Shown one piece after another: positions 53,237-61,846 of a stretch of 64,000 nt of DNA. Below the pieces are notes generated by a model that was given only the letters and a program-made list of their open reading frames with translations, had not been told where the DNA came from and did no database searches. The stretch lies in assembly GCA_937899415.1 (NCBI GenBank), contig CALBPI010000061.1:62001-126000 (forward strand), written 5' to 3'. The number at the start of each line of letters is the position of its first letter. The stretch's first letter is position 1. The stretch is from an uncultured Gammaproteobacteria bacterium. GTDB taxonomy: Bacteria > Pseudomonadota > Gammaproteobacteria > Steroidobacterales > Woeseiaceae. A program made the translations under genes and the position numbers.

Positions 53237-54418
53237 TCAGTCGTCGCGTTTCAGCGTGCGGGCGGATTGCAGCGCTGCGGTACCCAGTTCGGCAAAGCGT
53301 TCCCGCACGGCATCGACGGTTCGATCAACCTGCTTGTCCCCGGCGGGTTCAGCCGCCGCAAACAAGTCCGGCTGCTGGTCGGAAACGAGCCGCGAGCCAC
53401 CGACACCCAGCAGCCGCAGCGGCTGGTCGGGGTGCTCGGCGCGCCATTCGTCGAGCAGTCGGAGCGCGCTCTGGTAGAGCTGCTCGGTACTGTCGGTGGC
53501 GGGCATCACCCGACACTGGCGTGTGAAGGTTCGAAAGTCGCTTTGGCGAATCTTCACCTGTATGACACCGGCCAGCAGGCGTTTGTTTCGCAGGCGCGTG
53601 GCCGTGCGGTCCGCCAGGGCTGCGAGCGCTTCGCACATCTCGCTGCGCTGTTTCAGGTCTTCGGAAAACGTGCGCTCGGCACTGATCGACTTGTCATCGC
53701 GCACGGCGATCACGGGACGATCGTCGATCCCGTGGGCACGGTTGCGCACGCGGTCCGCGTAGCGACCGAATAACCGGCGCAGGGTGTCGGCGTCCGCGGA
53801 CTGCAGATCGCCGATGGTGTGAATGGCGGCACTGGCGAGCTCCGCGCGCTTGCGAGGGCCGATACCGGGCAGCGCCCGCACCGACAAGGGCGCCAGAGTC
53901 TCCGCCTCATCGCCGTGCGCGACGTGCACGAGGCCGTCGGGCTTGTCGAGGTCCGAGGCGATCTTGGCGACGAGCTTGTTGCTGGCGACACCCACGGAGG
54001 CCGTCAGTTGGGTCGCTTCACGGATGTCGGCACGGATTCGGCGCGCGATACTGACGGGATCACCGAACAGGCCGATGCTGGCTGTGACGTCAAGGAAGGC
54101 CTCGTCGAGCGACAGGCCCTCGACCTCGGGCGTGATGCTCCGAAACACCTCGAAGACCTGCTGCGAGACGTCGCGGTAGTGGTCGAGACGGGGGTTCACG
54201 CACACCGCCTTGGGGCAGCGTTTGAGCGCTTCGCGCATGGGCATCGCCGAGCGCACGCCAAATTCGCGGGCCTCGTAGCTCGCGGCCGCAACGACACCGC
54301 GCTGCCCCTTGCCGCCGACGAGAACAGGCTGTCCCGCTAGCTCGGGGTCGTCCCGCTGCTCGACCGAGGCGTAGAACGCGTCCATGTCGACATGCAGGAT
54401 GGCGCGCTCGTCGGTCAT
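53237..54418 (-). CDS. dinB: DNA polymerase IV
   Basis: A 393-residue Y-family polymerase with HVDMDAFYASVEQRD at residues 8-22 (first catalytic aspartates), EGLSLDEAFLDVT near 98-110 (DE pair), SVGVASNKLVAKIASD and the helix-hairpin-helix LPGIGPRKR. It performs error-prone translesion synthesis. ATG 54418 is used since the family starts just before the HVDMDAF motif; upstream codons lie in ispA. It begins four bases after the ispA stop, so it may be expressed from the ispA promoter. No LexA box is evident at the start. Confidence 0.93.
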   Translation of the reverse strand: MTDERAILHVDMDAFYASVEQRDDPELAGQPVLVGGKGQRGVVAAASYEAREFGVRSAMPMREALKRCPKAVCVNPRLDHYRDVSQQVFEVFRSITPEVEGLSLDEAFLDVTASIGLFGDPVSIARRIRADIREATQLTASVGVASNKLVAKIASDLDKPDGLVHVAHGDEAETLAPLSVRALPGIGPRKRAELASAAIHTIGDLQSADADTLRRLFGRYADRVRNRAHGIDDRPVIAVRDDKSISAERTFSEDLKQRSEMCEALAALADRTATRLRNKRLLAGVIQVKIRQSDFRTFTRQCRVMPATDSTEQLYQSALRLLDEWRAEHPDQPLRLLGVGGSRLVSDQQPDLFAAAEPAGDKQVDRTVDAVRERFAELGTAALQSARTLKRDD

Positions 54419-54422
54419 GGGC

Positions 54423-55307
54423 TTACATCTTGCGCCGGACGATGAGTTCGGCGAGGACTTGCAGGGGTACCGCGTTGGCGCCGAAGCCACTCAGCGCGTC
54501 GAGCCCCTCGGCGTAGAGCTTGTCGCACTCCGCCTTTGCGGCATCCATGCCGAAAATGGCCGGCCAGGTGGCCTTGTCATGGGCGACGTCCGAACCGGCG
54601 GGCTTGCCAATGGTCTCCGTGTCGCCCTCGACGTCGAGGATGTCGTCGCGGATCTGGAAGGCTAGCCCGATACGGTGTGCGTAACGCTCGAGCGCGGCGT
54701 GCTGATCCGCCGCCAGGTCGGGCACGCGCGCCGCCGCCATGAGCACGGCGGCCGAGATGAGTGCACCCGTTTTGAGCTCGAACATGCGGCGCAAGGTGTC
54801 GCCACTGATGCGCTGTCCCTCGGACTCGATGTCGATGGCCTGGCCGCCCGTCATGCCCAGCGAACCGCAGGCCCGAGACAGCACGTGCACCATGGTCAGC
54901 TGGCCCGCTGCATCGCCGCCCTCGGGGCCGGCCAGCACTTCGAACGCCAGCGGCTGCAGTGCGTCGGCCGCGAGTATCGCCGTGGCCTCGTCGAATTGCC
55001 GGTGCACGGTGGGCTTGCCGCGTCGTAAATCGTCGTCGTCCATGGCCGGCAAGTCGTCGTGCACGAGCGAGAATGCGTGAATGAGCTCCACGGCCACGGC
55101 CGGCGCGTCGAGGTGCGCGGCGTCGATGCCTAAGACCTCGCCCGTGGCGTAGACGAGCAACGGTCGAATACGCTTGCCGCCGTTGAGCGTGGCGTAGCGC
55201 ATGGCCTCGTGCAGGCGCGTGGGCTCCACGTCGGCAGCAGGCAGGGTTCGCGCCAACACCGTGTCGACCCGGGCGATATAATCAGGAATGGCATCTTCGA
55301 ACGACAT
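54423..55307 (-). CDS. ispA: Geranyl/farnesyl diphosphate synthase
   Basis: The 294-residue prenyltransferase has the first aspartate-rich motif in HDDLPAMDDDDLRRG (about 80-94), the second in FQIRDDILDVEG (about 215-226), and GGKRIRPLL near 42-50. It condenses isopentenyl and dimethylallyl diphosphates to geranyl and farnesyl diphosphate. ATG 55307 starts MSFEDAIPDYIARVD, the normal N-terminus. It diverges from the mevalonate genes, whose products are its substrates. exo-type xseB and dxs, its usual neighbours in E. coli, are absent. Confidence 0.93.
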   Translation of the reverse strand: MSFEDAIPDYIARVDTVLARTLPAADVEPTRLHEAMRYATLNGGKRIRPLLVYATGEVLGIDAAHLDAPAVAVELIHAFSLVHDDLPAMDDDDLRRGKPTVHRQFDEATAILAADALQPLAFEVLAGPEGGDAAGQLTMVHVLSRACGSLGMTGGQAIDIESEGQRISGDTLRRMFELKTGALISAAVLMAAARVPDLAADQHAALERYAHRIGLAFQIRDDILDVEGDTETIGKPAGSDVAHDKATWPAIFGMDAAKAECDKLYAEGLDALSGFGANAVPLQVLAELIVRRKM

Positions 55308-55382
55308 GCGGCTCGTCTGTTGGCTGGTGGCGTGGGTGGTACCCGCCCATTTTGCCGCTAACGTCTGCGCCCGGAAACCGAT

Positions 55383-56384
55383 TTGATACAGAGTTCCAGC
55401 AACAGCCCGCGGCAAAGCGAGAACGCGGCCACCGTCACGGCGACGGCGCACCCGAATATTGCGCTCGTCAAGTACTGGGGTAAGGCTAGCGAGGCGCGCA
55501 ACATCCCCGCTGTCGGGTCCTTGTCGCTGACGCTCGATGGCCTGGCGACGACGACGCGCGTGGCCGCGGCGGATGAAGACCGATTCGAACTGAACGGCGA
55601 CACCGACGCCAGCATGGGCCAGCGCGCCTTCGCGTTCCTCGACCAGTACTGGCCCGGGCGCCCGGCGCTTGATATCGCGAGCGACAACAATTTTCCGACT
55701 GCCGCCGGTCTGGCGTCCTCGGCATCGGGGTTTGCGGCGCTGACGCTGGCCGTCGACAGCTTGCTCGACGGCGGCCGCGACCGGGAGTCGCTGGCGCAGT
55801 GTGCCGGTTCGGGTTCGGGCAGCGCGGCGCGGTCGCTGTTCGGCGGTGTGGTGCGGCTCGATCCGCCGGCGCAGCGCGACGGCGACATACGCGTGCGCCA
55901 GGTGGCCGAGGCCAGCGATTTTCCGCTCGAGCTCGTCATCGCCGTGACCTCGGCCGCGCGTAAACCCATCGGGTCGACCGAGGCCATGCGGGCCACGGCG
56001 GCCACCTCGCCCTACTTCGACGCCTGGGTGCGCGACCAGGCGCAGGACCTTGATGCTGCCGAGCAGGCCGTGGCCGCGCGCGACTTCGATGCGCTGGCGG
56101 CCGTCACCGAAAAGAGCTGCATGAAGATGCACGCTGTGATGCTCGGCAACGATCCCTGGCTTCTGTACTGGAACGCCGCCACCGTGGCCTGCATCCACGA
56201 AGTTCGCGTGCTGCGCGCGTCGGGACTCGGCGTCTGCTTCACGATCGACGCCGGGCCGCAGCTCAAGGCCGTCTGCCTGCCCGAAGATGCCGACCGCGTC
56301 GCCGAAACCCTGGCGGGCGTAGACGGCGTGACCGACGTGTTGCGCGCGTCACTGGGCCGCGGCGCATTCCTGCACAGCGCGTGA
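55383..56384 (+). CDS. mvaD: Diphosphomevalonate decarboxylase
   Basis: A 333-residue GHMP-family enzyme: ATAHPNIALVKYWGK (about 20-34), the phosphate loop in FPTAAGLASSASG (about 102-114), the arginine-serine loop SGSGSAARSLFGG, and the catalytic aspartate in FTIDAGPQ near 285. It converts diphosphomevalonate to isopentenyl diphosphate using ATP. The start appears to be TTG 55383, since no ATG or GTG precedes the conserved HPN motif; the ribosome site is weak. It begins 75 bases from the divergent ispA start and is followed ten bases later by mvaK2. Confidence 0.92.
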   Translation: MIQSSSNSPRQSENAATVTATAHPNIALVKYWGKASEARNIPAVGSLSLTLDGLATTTRVAAADEDRFELNGDTDASMGQRAFAFLDQYWPGRPALDIASDNNFPTAAGLASSASGFAALTLAVDSLLDGGRDRESLAQCAGSGSGSAARSLFGGVVRLDPPAQRDGDIRVRQVAEASDFPLELVIAVTSAARKPIGSTEAMRATAATSPYFDAWVRDQAQDLDAAEQAVAARDFDALAAVTEKSCMKMHAVMLGNDPWLLYWNAATVACIHEVRVLRASGLGVCFTIDAGPQLKAVCLPEDADRVAETLAGVDGVTDVLRASLGRGAFLHSA

Positions 56385-56394
56385 GACGCGATTC

Positions 56395-57405
56395 GTGAAT
56401 GCTGCGCCTACGCGCCGCGTCCGGGTACCCGGCAAGCTCATGCTCTGCGGCGAATACGCCGTTCTCGCCGGCGCACCCGCTGTCGTCACCTGCGTCGACC
56501 GCTACGTCGTTGTCGATGCGCGGCCGACCTATGATGGCCTGGCGCCGGTCAGGCTGCGCGGCTTTGACGGTGACACCTACCACTACCGAATGACCGGTGG
56601 CGTTCCGACGTGGGAGACACCGGGTGCTGCGACGGCGCTCACCGATGCCGTGCTGCGCACGGTGCAACCGCTCAATACTGCGCTCGTTGTCGATTCGACC
56701 GCGTTTTACGATCAGGGGCGCAAGCTCGGCCTCGGGTCGAGTGCGGCTGTGGCCGTCGCGATCTGCGCGGCGTTGGGGGATGGCGACCGGGTTGTCGACG
56801 CGCTGCCACAGGCACTGGCCGCACACGCGCAATTCCAGGGCGGGCGCGGTTCGGGCGCAGACCTTCGGGCAGTCGCTCACGGCGGCACGATTGTTCAGCG
56901 GGCCGATGAGCAGGGCGCTTTGGCATCGTCACTCGGGTGGCCTGCCGGGCTCGAGGCGCGCGCCATCATGACCACGCAGTCCGCAGCCACGCTCGACCAT
57001 GTCCGTCGCTTTGAGGCCTGGCGCGCCAGCGATGCCAACGCATCTGTTCGGCTCTACGGGCTCGCGGCGGCAGCATCGCACGTTGTGACCGAGTGGCAGC
57101 GTGCCGACGCAGCGGGGATAATTGAGGCGATGAACGCCTTCACGCACGAGATGCGCCACATCGACGCGGCCGCTGGCCTCGGTTACTTCGCCGGTGGCCA
57201 CGACACCTTGGCTGAGCTTGCGTTGGCGCACGGCTGCTTCTTCAAGCCCTGTGGCGCAGGCGGTGGCGATTTTGGTATCGCGTTGTCCACGTCCCGCGAC
57301 GTGCTCGACGGCTTCGCCGCGGCGGCCGTTGCGGCGGGTGCCGCAGCACCGGAGATGACGTTGGGGCTTGCGACGCCCGAGATTGCGACCGAGGTCCCCG
57401 CATGA
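56395..57405 (+). CDS. mvaK2: Phosphomevalonate kinase (GHMP kinase)
   Basis: The 336-residue kinase has PGKLMLCGEYAVLAGAPAVV (12-31), KLGLGSSAAVAVA (about 108-120) and PCGAGGGDFG (about 289-298), matching the three GHMP motifs in phosphomevalonate-kinase style. It makes diphosphomevalonate from phosphomevalonate. The start is GTG. Its stop overlaps the next start by four bases (ATGA), coupling it to the trifunctional gene. Given that a separate mevalonate kinase domain is present downstream, assignment as the phosphomevalonate step is well supported by context. Confidence 0.87.
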   Translation: MNAAPTRRVRVPGKLMLCGEYAVLAGAPAVVTCVDRYVVVDARPTYDGLAPVRLRGFDGDTYHYRMTGGVPTWETPGAATALTDAVLRTVQPLNTALVVDSTAFYDQGRKLGLGSSAAVAVAICAALGDGDRVVDALPQALAAHAQFQGGRGSGADLRAVAHGGTIVQRADEQGALASSLGWPAGLEARAIMTTQSAATLDHVRRFEAWRASDANASVRLYGLAAAASHVVTEWQRADAAGIIEAMNAFTHEMRHIDAAAGLGYFAGGHDTLAELALAHGCFFKPCGAGGGDFGIALSTSRDVLDGFAAAAVAAGAAAPEMTLGLATPEIATEVPA

Positions 57406-60212
57406 CCTCGGTGTTCTCAGGCTTTTACCGTCTCGCACTGACCGACCGGCTGTCGACGCTGCATGAGGCTGGCGTCATTACAGCCCATGATTACGCGGCG
57501 CTCTCGAGTGGCGACATCACGCTTGACCGGCACGTGGCGGAACACCTGATTGAGAATGTCATCGGCGTGGCCGGATTGCCGTTCGCCGTGGCGCTCAACT
57601 TCAAGATCAACGGAATCGATCGGCTCGTGCCCATGGTCGTTGAAGAGCCCTCGATTGTGGCGGCGCTGTCTTCGGCCGCAAAACTCGCAAGGGCGGCGGG
57701 TGGTTTCCGCGTCACGGCCGACCCGGCGCTCATGATCGGCCAGATCCAGCTGCTCGATGTCGCCGACCCTGAGGCGGCCAAAGCGGCCGTTGAAGCGGCG
57801 CGTGAGCAGATCCTCGACGCGGCCAACGCCGTACATCCGAATCTCGTCAAACGCGGCGGTGGCGTCCGCGATCTGACGTTGCGCGCCTATGCGCGGCCGT
57901 CGGGTGGGCACATGCTTATCGTGCACTTGCTCATCGACACCTGCGATGCGATGGGTGCGAACCTTATCAACACGATTTGCGAACAGGTGGCGCCGCTCGT
58001 GGGCGGCATTGCCAAAGCGCGGCCGCACCTTCGCATCCTGTCCAATCTTGCGGACGCCGCACTCGTCCACGCCGAGATGCGCATACCGTTGGCCGAGCTT
58101 GGCGCCGATGAGGCCGAGGCGGTGCACGTGCGCGACGGTATCGTCGCGGCCAACGAATTCGCCGTGCTTGATCCGCACCGTGCTACGACGCACAACAAGG
58201 GCGTCATGAACGGCATCGACGCCGTCGTGGTCGCGACCGGCAACGACTGGCGCGCTGCCGAAGCCAGCGCGCACGCCTGGGCGGCACGCGACGGTCAGTA
58301 TCGCGCGCTCACCGACTGGCGTGTTGATGAGAATGGCGATCTGCTGGGCAGCATGAGTCTGCCGATCAAGCTCGGCATCGTTGGCGGTTCCGTCCGGCTC
58401 AATCCCGTTGCCAAACTGGCGTTACGACTCGCCGGCATCGAACACGCGCGCGAACTCGACGCCCTGGCTTGCGCCGTGGGCATCGCGCAAAATTTTTCGG
58501 CGCTCAAGGCGCTCGCGACCGATGGCATTCAGCGTGGCCACATGGCCCTGCATGCACGCAGCGTCGCTGTGCAGGCCGGTGCCCGCGATACCGAAGTCGA
58601 CGAGGTGGTCTCGGCCATGGTGGCCGAGGGTGTCGTCAAGACCTGGCGGGCACGCGAGCTCATCGAGGCCGCACGCCTGCGCTCGCCCGGTCGCCCGCCG
58701 CGTACCTCAATCGGCGAAGTGTCGAGCGCAGCCAAGCTCATCCTGGCTGGCGAACACGCGGTCGTATACGGCCACCGCGCATTGGGGCTGGCGCTGCCAC
58801 GCGCGTTGCGTGCCGAAGTGTTCAGTGGTCGTGAACTGCTCACGATCGGGATCGACGACTGGCAGCTTGAGTACGATGCCGGCGACGATGCTGATCACCG
58901 CAGTCCGCTGGGCATGCTCGTCGACACGATTATCTCGCTGGCCGAGATCGAGATGCCGCATGGCCACATCGAGGTGTCGTGCCAGATTCCGTTCGCCGCG
59001 GGTCTTGGCGGGTCGGCGGCACTGGCCGTCGTGCTCATTCGCGCCATCGCCATGCTGACGGAGCAACGCTTCGACGACGCAACAGTCAACGAGATGGCCT
59101 TTGCCTGCGAGAAACTCGCGCACGGCACACCGTCGGGTGTGGACAACACGCTCTCGACCTACGCACGGCCCATGCTGTACACCCCCGGCAGCGACACGCG
59201 TTTCAGCGACGTTCGCATCGGTGGGCCGTTGCAGCTTGTTGTCGGCTTCAGCGGCTTGAAAGGCGTGACCTCGGAACTCGTCGCGGGCGTGCGTGATCGG
59301 CGCGCGCGACAGCCCGAGGTGTTCGACGCAATGTTCAATCAGATCGACGGCGTCGTCGAACAGTGCCTGCATGCCTTAGCCGATGGCGACACGCAGCGAC
59401 TCGGCGACAGCATGAACGTGTGCCAGGGCCTGCTGAACGGGATTGGCGTGAGCCACCCCGTGCTCGAGCAGATGCTGGCCATCGCGCGCGGCGCCGGTGC
59501 GATTGGTGCCAAGCTTACGGGCGCCGGCGGTGGCGGTTCGATCATCGCGCTGTGCGATGGCGACGCCGAGGCCGTGGCGGCCGCGTTGCGCCAGGCCAGC
59601 TTCGAGGCGCGCGTGATTCCCATCGAACCGACGGCCGACGTGGACCCTGTGGTCTCGTCAGAATCCGAGGAACTCATCCTCGTCGATACCGATGACCAGC
59701 CGATTGGTTACTTGTCCAAAGCGGACGCGCATAATGGCGAGGGCATCCTGCACCGCGCGTTCTCGTTGTTCGTATTTAATGAGCAGGGCGAGGTGTTGTT
59801 GCAGCAGCGTGCTGTCGGCAAGCGTCTTTGGGGCGGCTTCTGGTCGAACAGTTGCTGCTCACACCCGCGTCGCGGCGAGCATCTCGATGAGGCCGTTCAC
59901 CGGCGTCTTGAGCAGGAGCTCGGTTGTGCGGCCGAGCTCGAGTTCGTCTACAAGTTTTGCTACCAGGCGTCGTTTGGCGCGGCGGGCAGCGAGCACGAGT
60001 TGTGTTCCGTGTTCGTCGGTCGCATGACGCGCCCCGTACAGGCGAACCGCAACGAAGTGGCGGACTGGAAATTCATGGCGCCCGAAGCTGTCGACGCACT
60101 GGTCGCCGATGATACGGCCAACGTGACGCCCTGGTTTCGCATGGAATGGCGGCGCCTGCGCAGCGAGTACGCGGAACGGATCGCGGCCCTGACGGAGCCG
60201 ATGCAGGCCTGA
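57402..60212 (+). CDS. Trifunctional HMG-CoA reductase / mevalonate kinase / IPP isomerase fusion
   Basis: One 936-residue frame encodes three complete enzymes. Residues about 1-430 are class II HMG-CoA reductase with catalytic residues in VVEEPSIVAA, HNKGVMNG, ATGNDWRA and RGHMALHAR, and the dinucleotide motif DAMGANLIN. Residues about 440-745 are mevalonate kinase: AKLILAGEHAVVYG, FAAGLGGSAALAV, HGTPSGVDN and KLTGAGGGGS. Residues about 760-936 are type 1 IPP isomerase (Nudix) with SNSCCSHP and the EHE metal site. Short serine/glutamate-rich linkers join them. Steps 2, 3 and the final isomerisation are thus covalently linked. It overlaps mvaK2 by four bases and converges on mvaS. Confidence 0.93.
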   Translation: MTSVFSGFYRLALTDRLSTLHEAGVITAHDYAALSSGDITLDRHVAEHLIENVIGVAGLPFAVALNFKINGIDRLVPMVVEEPSIVAALSSAAKLARAAGGFRVTADPALMIGQIQLLDVADPEAAKAAVEAAREQILDAANAVHPNLVKRGGGVRDLTLRAYARPSGGHMLIVHLLIDTCDAMGANLINTICEQVAPLVGGIAKARPHLRILSNLADAALVHAEMRIPLAELGADEAEAVHVRDGIVAANEFAVLDPHRATTHNKGVMNGIDAVVVATGNDWRAAEASAHAWAARDGQYRALTDWRVDENGDLLGSMSLPIKLGIVGGSVRLNPVAKLALRLAGIEHARELDALACAVGIAQNFSALKALATDGIQRGHMALHARSVAVQAGARDTEVDEVVSAMVAEGVVKTWRARELIEAARLRSPGRPPRTSIGEVSSAAKLILAGEHAVVYGHRALGLALPRALRAEVFSGRELLTIGIDDWQLEYDAGDDADHRSPLGMLVDTIISLAEIEMPHGHIEVSCQIPFAAGLGGSAALAVVLIRAIAMLTEQRFDDATVNEMAFACEKLAHGTPSGVDNTLSTYARPMLYTPGSDTRFSDVRIGGPLQLVVGFSGLKGVTSELVAGVRDRRARQPEVFDAMFNQIDGVVEQCLHALADGDTQRLGDSMNVCQGLLNGIGVSHPVLEQMLAIARGAGAIGAKLTGAGGGGSIIALCDGDAEAVAAALRQASFEARVIPIEPTADVDPVVSSESEELILVDTDDQPIGYLSKADAHNGEGILHRAFSLFVFNEQGEVLLQQRAVGKRLWGGFWSNSCCSHPRRGEHLDEAVHRRLEQELGCAAELEFVYKFCYQASFGAAGSEHELCSVFVGRMTRPVQANRNEVADWKFMAPEAVDALVADDTANVTPWFRMEWRRLRSEYAERIAALTEPMQA

Positions 60213-60228
60213 GTGCGGTGCCAGGCCG

Positions 60229-61692
60229 TCAGGCTTGGTAGTGGTAGTACTCGATCCCGATGTCCTGGAACTTTTGCGCCTCGGCGCGACCGACACGTGC
60301 GACGAAGAACTCGCTGCCTTTGGGCTGCGGCAGGTCGGCCACGGCGCGACCGTCGTGCAGGGCTTCGTACTGCGCCTGCGTGAGGTCGATGGGATCGTCG
60401 AGTGCGGCCGAGAATTGAATCCGTGCTGTCGCTTCGCGCCAGCCAGCTACCACGGTCATCGGAATGACCTCGGCGGCATCTCCGCTGCCGTAACCCAGCG
60501 TCAGGATTTCCTGGCCTTCGAGTTCGAGGTCACGCTCGAGTGCTTCTTCAAAGCCGGCTGCCATCCAGGCCGGCAACGCGGCCGTGTACAGGTTGCCGAG
60601 ATCGCGCATGCGCTCGCTGCCCAGTGACAGCTTGTCGAGCACGATGGACTGGAACGCATCGGAGGCACGGAAGGCCCGGATCAGGCCCATCGTGAGCGGC
60701 ATGGCATCTTCGTTGAGATGGTCGGCATCGGCGAGCGCCGAGACGTCGTGCTGGCTCGTCAGCTCTTCGATCACGGCCTCGACGGGCATACCCGCGGGCT
60801 CCGCGTAGCGTGCAAGCTCGGCGTGTTCTTCGGCGCCGCCTTGTGCCAGTGCCCACATCCAGGCGACGGCCAGGCCGTTTTCGGGCATGCGGCGGTAGGG
60901 ACGGTGCATGAAGATGTGCGGGAGCGACCGAATGTGCTCGGCGGCGTCGATACCGCGGCGCTCGTACATGTCGGCGAGCGCGTGCAGCGTTTCGTCGATG
61001 TAGCAGGTGGTCGAGTACTTGCCGTTGAACACGGGGTAGTCCTGCACCTGGTGGGTTTCGCTGCGATCCTGGCCGCAAAAACGCATCATTGGCTTTCTGA
61101 AGTCCATGATGCGGTAGTCGGAAGCGCTGCCACTGGCGGCGAGGTCGACCGCGGCGAGCTTGGGGTCTTCCTCCACCAGCATCGCCACAGCACCGGCACC
61201 CTGTGTGGGTTCGCCGCTGCTGCCGCGCTGGTACTCGGCGATGTCGGCGCAGACCACAATGGCCTTGCTGCCACGCCCGTCGCAGGCCAGCGCACGAATG
61301 GCGGCCTTCATGGCGTACACGCCGCCGAGGCAGGCGTGCTTGAATTCCGGGACTTCACAGGCGCGGGACAGCGGTGCCCGGCCTTCTGCGCGCAGTGCGC
61401 TGTCGATCATGCCCTTGATGATCACAGCACCCGCAGAATTATCGAGGCTCGACTCGGTGCCCAGGCCCAGGAAGCGGACTTCGGAGGCGTCGATATCGTA
61501 GTTACGAATCAGGCGCAGGACGGCGGTCGCCGCCATGGTGTAGACGCTATGCTGCTGGCCCCGCATGCGGTAACTGGCACCCACCACTTCGCGCATTTTG
61601 GGCCACTGCTGACCGGTCCAGTCGCACCATTGTTCGAGCTGGACCCGGTAGGGCGGTACATACGCCGCGAGGCCGCTGATTCCAATATTCAT
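60229..61692 (-). CDS. mvaS: Hydroxymethylglutaryl-CoA synthase
   Basis: The 487-residue thiolase-fold enzyme has the active-site cysteine in EFKHACLGGVYAMKAAI (about 115-130), GTESSLDNSAG before it, HRPYRRMPENG supplying the histidine, and GYGSGDAAEVI near the C-terminus. It condenses acetoacetyl-CoA with acetyl-CoA. It is longer than the roughly 390-residue Gram-positive enzymes and closer in size to eukaryotic and some proteobacterial forms. ATG 61692 (MNIGISGLAAYVPPYR) is preferred over TTG 61701. It faces the fusion gene with 16 bases between stops. Confidence 0.88.
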   Translation of the reverse strand: MNIGISGLAAYVPPYRVQLEQWCDWTGQQWPKMREVVGASYRMRGQQHSVYTMAATAVLRLIRNYDIDASEVRFLGLGTESSLDNSAGAVIIKGMIDSALRAEGRAPLSRACEVPEFKHACLGGVYAMKAAIRALACDGRGSKAIVVCADIAEYQRGSSGEPTQGAGAVAMLVEEDPKLAAVDLAASGSASDYRIMDFRKPMMRFCGQDRSETHQVQDYPVFNGKYSTTCYIDETLHALADMYERRGIDAAEHIRSLPHIFMHRPYRRMPENGLAVAWMWALAQGGAEEHAELARYAEPAGMPVEAVIEELTSQHDVSALADADHLNEDAMPLTMGLIRAFRASDAFQSIVLDKLSLGSERMRDLGNLYTAALPAWMAAGFEEALERDLELEGQEILTLGYGSGDAAEVIPMTVVAGWREATARIQFSAALDDPIDLTQAQYEALHDGRAVADLPQPKGSEFFVARVGRAEAQKFQDIGIEYYHYQA

Positions 61693-61770
61693 AGCAATCA
61701 ACTAGTTAGGCGCGCACATGAAGGCAGCGCGGCTCTGCCGCAGGCGCGATTGTTGTCAGTTTTCGTTGAC

Positions 61771-61799
61771 ATTACAGGAGTCAAGCCAGGTTGTCACAA
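61771..61799 (-). promoter_or_regulatory. Candidate mvaS promoter
   Basis: On the minus strand TTGTGA (61799-61794), 17 bases, TGTAAT (61776-61771) gives good housekeeping-type elements at optimal spacing. It predicts a leader of about 70 bases before the mvaS ATG. Confidence 0.5.
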
Positions 61800-61802
61800 T
61801 CT

Positions 61803-61846
61803 GAGGAACCCCACAGGTGCCTCATGGGAACCTCACGGGGACCTCA
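61803..61846. repeat. Short imperfect direct repeats before mvaS
   Basis: Units of about 11 bases with the core (G)AACCTCA/GCCTCA (GAACCCCACAGG, TGCCTCATGG, GAACCTCACGG, GGACCTCAG) run from 61803 to the stop of the DUF3667 gene, upstream of the mvaS promoter. Confidence 0.3.

Noticed and set aside
51296-53773. An 825-codon open frame on the plus strand opposite exeB, exeA and dinB
   Set aside because: High GC leaves the antisense frame free of stops. The translation is arginine/glycine/valine-rich with no known motif, while the minus strand encodes three clear proteins.
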